Positions 50,001-59,265 of a stretch of DNA of 64,000 bases are shown here, piece after piece. The notes under the pieces are model-generated. The model was not told the DNA's origin. It did no database searches and saw only the letters and a list, made by a program, of their open reading frames with translations. The stretch lies in the NCBI GenBank assembly GCA_014338405.1, contig JTDE01002119.1, positions 11,151 to 75,150 of the forward strand, read 5' to 3'. Each line of letters begins with the position of its first letter. Within the stretch, counting starts at the first letter, position 1. Position numbers and translations under genes: made by a program. The DNA comes from Paragonimus skrjabini miyazakii. Lineage: Eukaryota; Platyhelminthes; Trematoda; Plagiorchiida; Troglotrematidae.

Positions 50001-53000
50001 ATTTAGCGTCCTTCTTCTCAGTCCGCTTGAGGTTGCCAATCTGACAATAACGGTCACTGACTAAAAGTCATCGAGTTGTGATCACTGAGCCACAAAGCAT
50101 TTGTAGCTCAGTTTGTGTTTGAATTTCATTTGTAAGTCGGATTCTGTGTTTGTCAAAATGAAACTTCCGATGTGAGTATGTTTCTTGTTTAAAGTGAATT
50201 AAGAACGCCAAAAATTCTCACATCTTCTGATAATCTCGGGCGCGTCGGTGCAAAATCAGACACTGCTAATTAGTAATAATGCACATGCCAAAAGGTCTAC
50301 CTAAATTATGAAATTTGTAACCCAGTATATGTGACGTTCATCAGCACTCACAGATGCACTCAGTAAGTTAGATAAACGCACTGACTTCAACTTGTCTAAG
50401 AAACTCCCCTAATAGGAAGCTTCATGTCTATTTAGTCGCGAGGTTATGACTGATTCAACGGTTCAAGCTGTAATAAGACAAGAAGTCATTCGAATATGCA
50501 ACCGAAAACAATCTCACCTGACATCGTTCGTGACTTAGTTCTTAGTTTATTAGCTAGTGAAGAGATTCTAAGCATCTGGGCTGTGGCCACTGCCGGGTCT
50601 AGTCCACGGAAAGCAGCGGCTGCTGCAGCGGCAGCCGCGATGTTTGGTAATTCCTGCGTGGAAAATCGTACGTCACATGATTGCCAACTAGTATGCAGCT
50701 TCGCCTGGCGTGGGAATGTGGCGTAGTTTGCTGGCGGATAGATGAACTGCGATTGTGCATCTGTATATGTTGATGCAGGATGACGGAGAGATGCTTGATG
50801 ATCATCCGCAATGGAAGTTGTAGGTAAGTTCAGGTTGATGGAACTGGTAGTAACCAACGGGAAGTGCTGGTGATGAACTGGCATATTAGCACAAGGAACC
50901 AAATAGGAATGACTAGTCGGTGTTGAGGAGGTGTGTGTCTTTCCACTGGATAAACCAACCGGGAAATGTTTTTTGACATCTTGTTGTTCCGAAGTCATAG
51001 GTGGAAACGTGGCGGTAATGCAGTTTCCTTCGAATGGTGATGTTAGTTGACTGATCGTCTGAGACGTGCAAACCTGTTGAGCACTGACTATAGTATCTCG
51101 GATTTCTGAATCGTCATTCTGGGCTAAACCTACTGATCTCGAATTCCAGTAGGTTGGAAACCAACTTCGACAACCGTCTGGGAGTAATTTGTTGGGTCTG
51201 AAATGAAAAATCGTAAACAGCAGAACCTAATCACAGCATACTCGTAAAGTAGAGAACTTGAACATGCTACGTCTAAAACGAGGGTAGTGTACAAAAGCAT
51301 GTAACTAGTGAGTAGTAGAGATTTTGATTAATTTCGAATAATCATGGCTCACAAACAATCGCAGATTTAACCGTTCTATAGAAATATCCACAAGCTCCTT
51401 TCGAAAGAAAGCACTATAGTCGAGTTTTACTAACGTTAGACATCTAATCCCGGCTGTGGCAAGAATATGCACTACTGAAGAGCTCTAACAAGAGTGAAAC
51501 TTTAGCGTATTTCTTTTATTTCATATCAACTGACTGAGAAATCTGTAGGAGTGCGATAACTGCAATCATTTGTGAGTGATGTTTTTTCTGTATAAAGACC
51601 AAAATGGTGCTCAACAAATTAATGACTTCTGTGGTTTCAACTTGGAAAGATGTCGTAGTCGAGGGGTCATCGAATGAAGTTAACAGGACATATACTGTGT
51701 CTCCATTTCGAGACGATCGGGCAACCTGATCAATACTCACAAGCGAGAATAGTTGAGTGTTCACATATGATAATTCGGTCATGCCTAATGTGATCAATGG
51801 CGCAGTGGTCAACACGGTCGCCTCATGAACAGCGTGGCTGTAGTTCTGGTCCCGGCCGTGGCAAGGATATGCACTACTGACGAGCTCTAATGAGGGCGAA
51901 ACTCGAGTGTACTGTTTCTTTTGAAAGGATTTGACGGAAATATCTGTGAAAATTCAACAACTACAGTACATCTGTCTAATGAACGATATGAGCTACCTCA
52001 TAATCTGCGGCTTTTGAACTCGCATCACTTCAAATTGGGTCAGTCTACGAAGTACTTTAAACGTAGATTAAGAAAATCTAGTCCTAACGACAAGACGGAA
52101 GGGTGTGGGTGATGGAAACAAAACAGTGCAAAACAGAGAGACAAAAACAATTGGCTTGACGTTTAAACTCTACTTAGTTTTTACCATGGTAACACTAGGC
52201 TTACAAACTATTCCTTCTACGCAAATAAAATAGAATGGTGTTTCTTCAGCGCGCTGGTCTCCGCTTACACTGATAAATGTTTATTTTCGACATAGAAGGA
52301 AACAGATAATTTGTTTGTTGAATCCACTAGCATCATCAGTTACTGTGTCACCACCGATGACGTCTGTTGTTTGTCAATATTCATCTGCATGTTACTATAA
52401 CGTTACCCAATTGTTTGTTTTTCGACTCATTTTCTTGATGATTTAACAATTTGGACCGTAACTTGTTTATGTCAATTTAATATGTGCTACATCAGCATTA
52501 CCATTGCTTCTAGATGCTGCTACCTCATTGGGTGTGTACGAAAGGCTTTGTTTATGACATTGATGTCACCGTGACTTCAACCAAACAGGTTTTCAAGGTC
52601 AACCTTTTGGTTTAATAGTTTGAAGCTTTATACGCTTAAGCAGCTTGCAGAAAACACCTGTAAGATTTTCTATCAAAGCCGTTGTATGACTAAACATACA
52701 ATCATATCAGTCTCCTGTCTTGTTCTATCTGAATTCGTAAGAGACAAAGGATTTTTCCAAGGATGCCATTATAAGTAAAAATGATGGACTGCTCAAAGTA
52801 GCTTAATAGCATTGCTCATCAGGTTAAAAGAATTTGATGATATCGACTGAACTGGTATATTCTTAATATTTTACAGCTCCGATATAATCTGTTAAGGACT
52901 AAAGTCCGAAATTCACGAGGTGGCCGAAGTGACTATTCAGTTCTCTGCCGTGGTAACTGCGGTCAACCGGAAAGCCTCGCCCATATTCTACAATCATGCT

Positions 53001-56000
53001 GGATCACCCATGACGCGCGTTGTGGCCGACACAACCGTGTGGCCAAAGACCTGGCGAAACGACTGCGCAACTCGGGCTATACAGTCTTCGAGGAGCTACG
53101 AGTACCAACAGCGAGCTCGTTCATCAAACCCGATGTCATCGTGGTCCGTGACAGTGCTGCTGTAGTGCTTGATGTCAGTATAGTGGATGATTATCAAGCC
53201 AATTTGCTTGGACAGACAAGATTGCGAAGTACGGGACCGACTCTCATAATGCTGCCATTCAATCGGTCCTCCATACTTTGGGCTGTGATGTGAACTCTGT
53301 TTCTCACTCACCTGTGATCATCTCTATTCGCGGTATTATATTTCCTTCTTCAGGTAATGCTATTCTTCGACTGGGGCTGCCCTCCTACGCAGTCACGGAT
53401 TTATGTCTACTGACTGTTCTAGGTTCCCTAAAAACCTGCGACACATTTATGCGGGGAACCTGGCGTTAACTGTTGTCACCTCTCTGACAGTTGCCTCATT
53501 ATGAAGGACATTTTCTGTCCCGATGCGTGAGCCTTGACTGTGATAGCACTTTTGTGCCCTGAAGAGCCTTTTGGATTTTGTGAATACTGACCGTTTACCT
53601 ATTTTCTTTTTGTTGTTGTTGTTATTTTTCATCTATTTTCCTTCAAATCCTAAACCCGTTTGTTATATACAACACAAATAACTTTTCATTTGATGATTTG
53701 CTCATTAACGCTTGCTATTCTTGTGAGAGGACTTGTCATTTGTTCAGTGTTGCTTACTACGCAGCGTCTCACATTTGACAGACAGCCTGTTTTTACATTC
53801 ACCTTTTACATATCTGTTGTTTATTTTTGGTGTCACCGTTTGTTCTTCTCTTGAACGAAGCTGTGTATATTGCTCTTCAAAATAAACGATACATTGTGGA
53901 GTAGAAGTAACAAGACATTTACCATGTCTTCTTTCGAGACAACCGAGCACTCTGAGCGCTACTCACAGGGGAATATGGCTGAGCGTTCTCATCTAATAAA
54001 TCAGTCGTGTCTAAGGTGAGATCAGTGACGGAGTAGTCAACAAGGTCACCTCACCAGAACCGCAGTATAAATCCAGATCGTATCAAGTATTTACAATGCC
54101 AGTGATCTCCAGCAAAGTGATGCTCAAATCTGGTATCGCTTTTCAAAAGAAGCCTGCTGAAACCTTTGTGTGGATGAGTTAGATGCGATCAAAGTTATCT
54201 TAACTTTATACCAGTAAAATTTCCAAAATATTCAACATTACTAATAGCACTCGCTAGCAGTCCACCAATTTCCTCTACACGTAATCCCATTTCCACCTCA
54301 ATCGTACTGAACTCTCGACGACAGCCTTTGACGTGATAGAATGTACAAAATAAGAGCGATATGGTTTTCCTATACGTTACCGCAGCACATGTTTGTTTGA
54401 GCCTCCGATTCCAAACTCATGCTCCTCAATATTGTTACTACGCTTGATTGCCAGTTTTTTATTTCACAAACAGATAACAGTGTACTACAGACGAAATACG
54501 AGTACAGTAGCCGCGCTTGCGAAGGAAAACTCGCACTTTATCTTTGGTCAATCTCAAACATATTTGACACAAGAATATCTCTTTCAATTAGGATTGTATT
54601 AGTAGTGTTCCAACAGAAAGTTGTATAACACAGACAAGTACATCACACTCACTACACATATCTCCTGGATGGCATGTGGAATAGCGTTGTCAATTACATT
54701 CGGCTGTTAACTAGCAATGGTTCACTTCAAATGATACATTTTTGTGAAACTCTTGACTATATCTGAAAAATAACAGTTCAATCGGCACGTATTTACATTT
54801 GACAAGTTTACAACAAATTCATTCAAGTCAATGTTTAACATCCTGTTTCTTTATAACAGTTTTTTCGCCAATCTAATTTTAATCGATATGTTCTGTAGTA
54901 AACATAAAGGAATCGAGTCTTTTATTCAGTAGACTACATGTACGGTGTATAGATCATTGAGCTCTGGTCATCGTATATCCCTGTCTCAGGTTGATCAAAC
55001 AGTTGATAATACCCGCTGTTCCGCAACTGAGATAGATGGAGATCATACCACGTATTCAGATAGTATAATTAAAGATCTTTCTAATTTTCAACACAAAATA
55101 GTCCAAACATTTTACTTCGTACGGTTGGACCCAAAAACTTTTGTATAAAAACGAATGAGGTGTCCGGTAACATAACTATAATTTAATCGTACAGTTTTCG
55201 TGCGCTTGCCTTTCTATATGTTGCTTGTTTCGTTCACTCCGTGTTTTTACACGCTTTCTTATGAGGTATCAAATGATGTTATCTTGATCTGTGAGATTTT
55301 TCTCCATAGTTGATAATACTCAATAGCTTGTTTTTTGTTATTGCAATTTAATAGCACATTTGTACACTTGAGAGAAAGTTGCAAACGTGATTCATTCTGA
55401 AACATCTCAACCTGAACGTTAAGATTGATCCGCTAATGCTTAACAAATATGTCACCAATGTTTGTATAGTTTGCCAACATGCAAATCTTCAGACTTCTCA
55501 TTTGCTTTTCTCATTTTCTGCATGACAGCGCTAAAATATCTATTGTAATGTTCTTACATCTCAATCAAGTGATGATTATTTCATTTGACCTGTTCGGGTT
55601 GTCTACCTGATAACATGGGATGTTCATCCACAGAGTGAACAACACAGTCATCTAAGTAGTGTGACAGACTCGAAAACCTAACGCTAACCAGGTGACCTGA
55701 TTCAGTCCACGGGCCACACGTAAAACAGTACTGAGATTCAACAGTTCTTAAGTGTGCAGACAGCTCTTCTCTGAAAGCAACTACGTATAGAGCAAAGTAT
55801 GAACTCAGCTGTCTTCTGTTTACTTGGATGATGTTCTTTGTGTCTCCATCCAACTAATCTTTCAATACAATTAAAATTTCACATTCTCGGTTTATAACAA
55901 AACACTATAAATAGATTAGTAAGTTTTAGGACTATCAACTCTGTTTACTAACTACTGGTAGATGCAATTTACCGTTCATTCACTGACATACAATCCGACC

Positions 56001-57157
56001 GGTATGCAAAAGGAGGTTGTTACCCTTGGTACTATGGTGGTCTCAAATCAGATTTTATCTATCTACCATCTATACAAATCTACAGCTGCAACCTAACGTC
56101 AATAGTGTTCAAGTTGATTGAGCAAAAATTACAGTAAATAACCTGTTAATTTCAAATAAACTTGCTATCAGTATTTGTACAAATGTTCCGTCAGACTGTT
56201 TGTAAGCTGAAACGAAACTCTTACTCATTACGCCAATATGTTCGTTAATGTACACAGTCCCAAACTATGTTACAATTCACCTGAAAGAACCATCCAATCA
56301 AGAAGATTACTACCAAGTATATGAGCAGAATTCGCAATTCAGCATTCTATTTCATCAACTCATTTTAGCATCTGAGCTTTCCTCGTTTAACACATGATGA
56401 TCAAGACCGATAAAATTAAGCCCCAGGCAATTTCTGATGATATTCAACCAGTAGCTTCCAATTCCTACCAATGTTCGGACCTTACTCTTGAATTCATTTA
56501 GCTCGGCATAACTATCTAAACTAAAACTAGACCTATCCATATAACCTAGCCTGACAATCCGTAGCACGTATACGTCTGGCAAACTGAACTGATACGGCAA
56601 TGTATCAAACTTATATGTAACCTTAGAACATCCGAATTTGTACATATATTCAGACGGAGTGCACTATATCCGAAATATGCGTGACATCCCCTTATAAACA
56701 TGTGTAACCATCCGTTCCGATGAACGTGACATTTCATAAATACTCACGCTAGCAAATTCCTTGGTGTAACCGTACGGTTCCTGGTCGATGGTTCAGTGGA
56801 TGTTGTTGATCCCGTTGCTGACCTTCTTCGGGCCGAATTGGGTGATGACGATGGTATAATTGGTTTCGGCGGACAATAACGTGATAGTTGTTCATCATCA
56901 CCCCTTACTGATTTCGACACCGCTGTGACCACTCGACAAGTGTTCTCTGTCATAATAGGTTGGGTGGAACTGTTGATCATTGCGTAGGGCATATTGTGAG
57001 CTGTCCCTGAGTCTGCTGGATGCGAACCGTGACAACTGGTCTCGGGTGCTCCGAGGAAACTCAGTGGAGGGACTGCTGATTGAATAAAATTTTCAATGTG
57101 GACTCCATTCTGACAGATGAATGAAGGATAGGAGGTCATATCTGAGAATGATTTCAT
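31215..57157 (-). CDS. GATA-type zinc-finger transcription factor, GATA1/2/3 class (5 coding exons, one interrupted by a gap)
   Basis: Spliced on the - strand: 57157-56748, 51197-50518, 42227-42082, 33716-33591, 32040-31215. All four introns are GT/AG and phases agree (2, 1, 0, 0). The protein has a low-complexity N-terminal half, a polyalanine run, an N-finger (Cys at about 368, 371, 389, 392) and a C-finger (Cys 422, 425, 443, 446), both C-x2-C-x17-C-x2-C, then a basic tail (NRPISMKKEIIQTRNRR). YYKLH, NRP and QTRNR mark the GATA1/2/3 class rather than GATA4/5/6. Such factors bind WGATAR sites in the nucleus; the N-finger can also bind FOG-type cofactors (family knowledge). The last exon is split by a 100-N gap. 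Confidence 0.9.
31594..31693. other. Assembly gap (100 N) inside GATA exon 5
   Basis: Exactly 100 N. It lies beside alanine-rich GC-rich codons, a likely cause of assembly failure. Confidence 0.98.
32041..33590 (-). other. GATA intron 4
   Basis: 1550 bp, GTGAGTAG...TTTTTTCCAG on the - strand. No repeat or other gene recognised. Confidence 0.8.
33591..33716 (-). CDS. GATA factor coding exon 4 (C-terminal zinc finger)
   Basis: 42 codons, phase 0. STNRKIGTSCANC then TTLWRRN, GDSVCNACGLYYKLHH, giving C-x2-C-x17-C-x2-C. This finger is the main WGATAR-binding module in the family. Donor GTGAGT follows HH, and the next exon resumes at INRP, the same split point as in other animal GATA genes. Confidence 0.95.
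33717..34800 (-). other. GATA intron 3, 3' end
   Basis: Intron sequence from the acceptor (TTTGAAG) upstream. No repeat recognised. Confidence 0.55.
34811..34873 (+). repeat. Penelope-like element fragment, forward; left arm of inverted repeat
   Basis: About 63 bp almost exactly complementary to 35158-35222. Its + frame reads NDRRHTSRDVNISFTLFSQE, the same peptide that the - strand of the right arm encodes with three changes. Confidence 0.7.
34959..35222 (-). pseudogene. Penelope-like element C-terminal (GIY-YIG endonuclease) remnant
   Basis: On the - strand: SSIAKYIMETGHVVDP, FHVLLRNRNPKLLAFSEAM, then PILCVHKLL and a LPW ending. This is the order seen at the end of Penelope GIY-YIG domains (S-x-I-A-x-H/Y-x-x-x-T-G-H, then R-N..L..E-A, then L-C-V-Q-K, then L-P-W). 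The GIY part itself is absent. Lies in GATA intron 3. Confidence 0.65.
35223..36430 (-). other. GATA intron 3, stretch before LINE copy 2
   Basis: No gene or repeat recognised. Confidence 0.5.
36430..39740 (+). pseudogene. Decayed non-LTR retrotransposon (LINE), copy 2, longest of three
   Basis: Collinear remains of an AP-endonuclease plus RT LINE on the + strand, antisense to the GATA gene. Endonuclease: LFVLGDFNVQVD at about 36755, TTWTHPRMGHLHTYDYVIV at 36930, SADHRLIRINLF at 37045. RT: EVQTVIVQLQNENATNEDG about 37750, KFGCPCKF at 38240, GVKHGCFLAPNLF at 38350, FSNDCVLF at 38538. Late blocks: TLLYGSETW at 38915, LLRGADTEEIEAML at 39045. A degraded Cys/His motif is at 39400-39470 and a T-rich 3' UTR runs to about 39740. 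Dead: many stops and frameshifts, and the RT box FADD reads FSND, losing one catalytic aspartate. I do not assign a clade. Confidence 0.8.
40221..40640. repeat. Direct repeat pair (40221-40300 and 40561-40640)
   Basis: Both copies share, in order, CCGTTTATCT, GAGTCCGTAGATTAGT, AGAGCTCCA or ACAGCTCCA, GAACTGT and AAAACT or GAAACT, offset by about 341 bp. Probably two copies of an unlisted repeat. Confidence 0.6.
40675..40857. repeat. Inverted repeat, about 27-bp arms
   Basis: GGTAGAATAAGTAGTATGT at 40683-40701 is complementary, with few mismatches, to ACATACTACTTATTATATCA at 40829-40848. The spacer is about 127 bp. This could be a small MITE-like element. No target-site duplication was convincing. 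Confidence 0.5.
42082..42227 (-). CDS. GATA factor coding exon 3 (N-terminal zinc finger)
   Basis: 146 nt: two bases complete Asp, then 48 codons. RECVNCGATQTPLWRRDETG, YLCNACGLYHKMNG and SRPLIKPKRRM are close to the vertebrate GATA N-finger and linker. C-x2-C-x17-C-x2-C. Between TTTTTTTGTAG and ATG|GTATGT on the - strand; the linker length into exon 4 equals that of vertebrate GATA2/3. Confidence 0.96.
42518..42775 (+). repeat. tRNA-derived SINE (family A), best preserved copy
   Basis: A box TGGCGCAGTGG at 42582-42592 and B box GGTTCAAGTCC at 42626-42636. The body is nearly identical to that at 23.4 kb. Lies in GATA intron 2, antisense to the gene. The high similarity between these two copies suggests comparatively recent insertion. 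Confidence 0.9.
42776..44246 (-). other. GATA intron 2 stretch
   Basis: AT-rich, nothing recognised. Confidence 0.5.
44247..44390 (-). repeat. tRNA-like repeat (family B), copy 2
   Basis: An 80-nt tRNA-like core at 44350-44271 on the - strand. The acceptor stem GACTTTG/CGAAGTC pairs fully (one G-U), the D arm GCTC/GAGC pairs, and the T arm has loop TTCGAAT. The anticodon-variable section is about 8 nt too long and does not fold normally. Flanks match the 26.0-kb copy (TTTCTGAGCTTC, CAAATGGATCTCTTCT). Most likely a SINE head, not a working tRNA. Confidence 0.72.
44391..45064 (-). other. GATA intron 2 stretch
   Basis: Nothing recognised. Confidence 0.5.
45065..45290 (+). repeat. tRNA-derived SINE (family A), A box lost
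   Basis: Shows CACGGTTGCCTCATG, a degraded B box (AGTTCGGGCC), then GACGAGCTCTAATGAGAGCG, AAACTCGAGTATAGTGCTTC and AAAGTCTATAGGAATGTGAC. The A-box region is replaced by unrelated sequence. Confidence 0.8.
45430..45740 (+). pseudogene. Possible Penelope-like RT C-terminal remnant
   Basis: The frame at 45403-45627 contains STRKQLTTAFTKPIYSLYTG and LICSDPVWLLLKRHLFACVY, resembling the Penelope block with K-P-T..G-L-Y..F-x-P..K..L-V..R-A-Y. The match is loose and short. Confidence 0.4.
45741..47116 (-). other. GATA intron 2 stretch
   Basis: Nothing recognised. Confidence 0.5.
47117..47745 (+). repeat. Unclassified dispersed repeat (family C), copy 1
   Basis: About 630 bp sharing order and sequence with 48322-48900 and 59266-59835. 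Landmarks: GAAGTTCGCCTGGTATGTTTG, GAGCGATGAATCAGTTAATG, TGCATCATAACTGCACATAA, CATCTTCACCC, TTTGTGTATCCGGTCAAATC and TTACTGAGTGAATTAC. The 105-codon frame at 47131 is not open in the other copies, so I do not call it a gene. Confidence 0.72.
47975..48225 (-). repeat. Diverged SINE family A, reverse orientation
   Basis: Shows CACTAGACTTGAGTTTTGCT, then a decayed spacer with CATCGCACGTCAAG, AATTAGAACTCCGG in place of the B box, and later TCCTGTCAATTCCAACTGATG matching the 5' flank part seen in the 60.55-kb copy. Confidence 0.55.
48322..48900 (+). repeat. Unclassified dispersed repeat (family C), copy 2
   Basis: Same landmarks in the same order as copy 1: GAAGTTCGTTTGGTACGTTTG, GAGCGATGAATTCACTGGGTC, TCATAACTGCATGAATAAAA, CATCTGCATCAGATTG, TTGTGTATCCGATC, TAACTGAGTGAATTATC. 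Confidence 0.72.
48901..50517 (-). other. GATA intron 2, 5' end
   Basis: Runs up to the exon 2 donor (GTGAGATTG on the - strand at 50517). Nothing recognised. Confidence 0.55.
50518..51197 (-). CDS. GATA factor coding exon 2 (low-complexity N-terminal region)
   Basis: 680 nt between CATTTCAG and CAG|GTGAG. Its phase (2 in, 1 out) joins exon 1 and the N-finger exon without a stop. S/T/H/P/Q-rich, with NIAAAAAAAAAF (nine alanines by mixed GCN codons) followed by RGLDPAVATAQML. The region upstream of GATA fingers is usually disordered and transactivating. There is no family match at residue level, so this exon rests on the clean open frame, splice sites and phase. Confidence 0.8.
51398..51590 (+). 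repeat. Diverged SINE family A tail, with inverted fragment beside it
   Basis: 51452-51590 in + orientation: TCCCGGCTGTGGCAAG, GCACTACTGAAGAGCTCTAA, TAACTGCAATCATTTGTGAG. Immediately before it, 51398-51440 matches the reverse complement of the same body (AAGAAAGCACTATAGTCGAG). In GATA intron 1. Confidence 0.7.
51640..51960 (+). repeat. tRNA-derived SINE (family A), long 5' version
   Basis: Has the 5' extension (GTGTCTCCATTTCGAGACGA, GGGCAACCTGATCA) also seen, inverted, at 60530-60600. A box TGGCGCAGTGG intact near 51799-51809, B box degraded (AGTTCTGGTCC). The body loses similarity near 51945. Confidence 0.83.
51961..52880 (-). other. GATA intron 1 stretch
   Basis: Nothing recognised. Confidence 0.5.
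52900..53895 (+). pseudogene. R2-like non-LTR element, C-terminal restriction-like endonuclease and 3' UTR remnant
   Basis: Frame at 53039 reads RLRNSGYTVFEELRVPT, then IKPDVIVVRDSAAVVLDVSI, the P-D...(x)..D-V core of restriction-like endonucleases in R2/NeSL-type elements (Asp at 53132 and 53171). A frameshift near 53205 leads to DKIAKYG (Lys at 53218), then VIISIRGIIF and RLGLPSYAVTDLCLLTVLGS, typical of the end of such proteins, up to TGA-less stop TAA at 53467-53469. A T-rich 3' UTR ends near CTTCAAAATAAACGATAC (53875-53893). RT part absent: 5'-truncated. Antisense in GATA intron 1. Confidence 0.7.
53961..54200 (+). repeat. Highly diverged SINE family A
   Basis: TACTCACAGGGGAATATGGC, GAGCGTTCTCATCTAATAAA and CAGTCGTGTCTAAGGTGAGA follow the 5' region of the family, then a decayed A box (AGTGACGGAGTAG). 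The remainder is hard to align. Confidence 0.55.
54201..56747 (-). other. GATA intron 1, 5' half
   Basis: AT-rich; nothing recognised. Begins (on the - strand) with the GTGAGTATT donor of exon 1. Confidence 0.55.
56748..57157 (-). CDS. GATA factor coding exon 1 (probable start)
   Basis: ATG at 57157 with an in-frame TGA directly before it (57160-57158), so no upstream extension without another splice. 136 codons plus two bases, ending GC|GTGAGT; those bases join exon 2 to make Ala. Ser/Thr/Pro-rich, no recognised domain. Choice rests on open frame, donor strength and phase match; RNA data could instead show a different first exon. Confidence 0.72.
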
Positions 57158-57523
57158 TCACATGGCTTGTCGTTCGAATCCAATGAAACTGTCTGAAAAA
57201 TATTAGGTAATCATACATATAATTTACTAAACTTACGGTCTCGACTTTAAACTATACAGTAGGCACAAAATATCAAAGTTTGTACAGTAAGAGGCAGCTA
57301 AACGAAGGCAGATATGGTGAAAAGTTCGCTGTAAAGTAGAGGTGTTCTTGTTCCCCTCAAATATTCAATCAATACCAAGTGGACATTTGTGTTCATTAGT
57401 AGGAATGGCAACGTAACGACAACGAACAACTCAAGTGTTACCATACATTCAAGTTCTTTATAACAAAGTGTACACGATTAACCCCAGCTCAACCACTGGA
57501 CTGTAATTAACATGTGTCGTGGT
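57158..57523 (-). promoter_or_regulatory. GATA 5' flank / putative 5' UTR
   Basis: Immediately upstream of the proposed start and ending at an assembly gap. No convincing TATA box or other motif can be singled out. Confidence 0.3.
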
Positions 57524-57623
57524 NNNNNNNNNNNNNNNNNNNNNNNNNNNNNNNNNNNNNNNNNNNNNNNNNNNNNNNNNNNNNNNNNNNNNNNNNNNNN
57601 NNNNNNNNNNNNNNNNNNNNNNN
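57524..57623. other. Assembly gap (100 N)
   Basis: Exactly 100 N, about 370 bp upstream of the GATA start, so part of the proximal promoter or 5' UTR may be missing. Confidence 0.98.
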
Positions 57624-57746
57624 CTTTAGAATCACGATTTCAATCAGGCACTATGTAATTCACTCTCACAACTGTTACGCGTGCAACGTGTGCCAGGTTA
57701 CCGGAAGTGACCTGGTCGGACAACGGAGATAAACTTTTGAGCATAT

Positions 57747-58275
57747 TGTAGCGAAAATGCGTCCAGTGAAGCACAATCTTTATTGCCCAACTCGCTAGTT
57801 CACATACTACGCGCGCGCTTGCGATTTTGAACCACAATTCCAGTCCACAACACCCTTCGGTTTCCGCTCACATATCGTGTGCACTTCTACCGGGTTTAGG
57901 TGTGTGATTCGCACCTTCTACCCGGGGGTTTTCCGCCTGCTATTCCTCGTCCGTTGGTCCGATTTCGTTGAGCAATGGCTCGTTCGGTCGCTCGTGTTGT
58001 CCTCCGTATATCCACTGAGGGCTTTGGCCGTACTCCACAGCCGTGTCGAGATATTCCTGAGAGTGTTGGAATAATCACGCCATCAATTTGGTCATCCATC
58101 CTATTTCGGCTGCCACGTCTCGCCCGTTGGTCCGATCCGGTCGAGCGATGACTCATCCGGTCGCCTACGCCGTTCTCCATCCGCTCACCATGGGTGTTTG
58201 AACGCACCTCCCCTGTGTTGAGGTATTCCGCCGGGAGTTTGAATGCTCGTACTTCCTGCCTGACAGTCCACCACA
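57747..58275 (-). mobile_element. Solo LTR, copy 2 (529 bp, 4-bp target-site duplication ATAT)
   Basis: Collinear with 20415-20918. On the - strand begins TGTGGTGG and ends CTACA, so has the canonical TG..CA ends. AATAAAG lies near its 3' end (complement of 57779-57784). Flanked by ATAT at 57743-57746 and 58276-58279. No internal region. Confidence 0.85.
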
Positions 58276-58279
58276 ATAT

Positions 58280-59265
58280 GGCCTACTAAATAAGTCGTCT
58301 GCTCGTTCTGTACGGCTTGGTATAGTATAATTGACTAAGAACAACGTCCACAATCGACTACAACTAAATGAATGGTGCAAAAATGTAGTAGTACTGAACG
58401 CGATCAGTAGTGTGATCAGTCGCCGGAATATTGGTCCAAGAAGTTCCTTTAAATGAGGGTTGTTGTGATAATTATTTACTCTAGTGATCAGACATCGTGA
58501 CAAAAATAGTAAGAGTGTTGGGAAATAAATATTTATAGGTTGACCTCAAAGTAATCAAAAATTCAGCTAGCCAAGCGACTTCAATTAATGACTTGGAAAA
58601 TGATGAGTGTGAGTGTATACATCGTGACCAAGGTGAGTGGACGGTTCAAAGAAGCCGGTACAAAATTGTAATCAGTGAGCGACGCTTCATTTGAATCCAC
58701 AATTTGGATTACTTGAACAGAAAACCAACAACAGTTAACCCAGTTAGCGATAGGATAAGTGTGTACCGATTTTGTTCACAATGTGACAATAATCCATATT
58801 TAAGCTTCGATGAAACAGAACTGAACCAAATGGGACGCATCGCGACAGATAGATAACAATGAGTTGTATCATGCCTACAGAATCATCCACTCTAGTAAGG
58901 TATATTGATTTATATTAGAGACCTTCTGCAATGTGTACATCAGACCAGGATACCTACTGTTTGATACAGATCGATAAATGTGTTAGTTATTCATTTCGTT
59001 TTGTCAACTATTCGTTATAGCGAATTGGTCATTATACTGAATTGTCTTCTGGTCCCTCATTTCTTGTTATAAAAGAGGCCTTACTACATTGAAGTGAATT
59101 ACACTGAGAAATATGAGCTCATGTTCCTTTTTCAAATCCTCCACGGTTGGTTGTCAGCTGCATTAACAATTGTCCAACTGTAAGCATGTTCATCAAAACC
59201 ACAAAAGAATATGACGTGTAAGACAAAGGCAATTTAGTTAATCCTGTCAGTCAACTATATAAAAT
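58280..59265. other. Intergenic stretch
   Basis: Nothing recognised. Confidence 0.5.

Noticed and set aside
53610..53632. TTG/GTT microsatellite
   Set aside because: Only a few units, too short to report as a separate repeat.
57896..58276. 126-codon open frame on - strand
   Set aside because: Inside the second solo LTR; different frame from that in copy 1.
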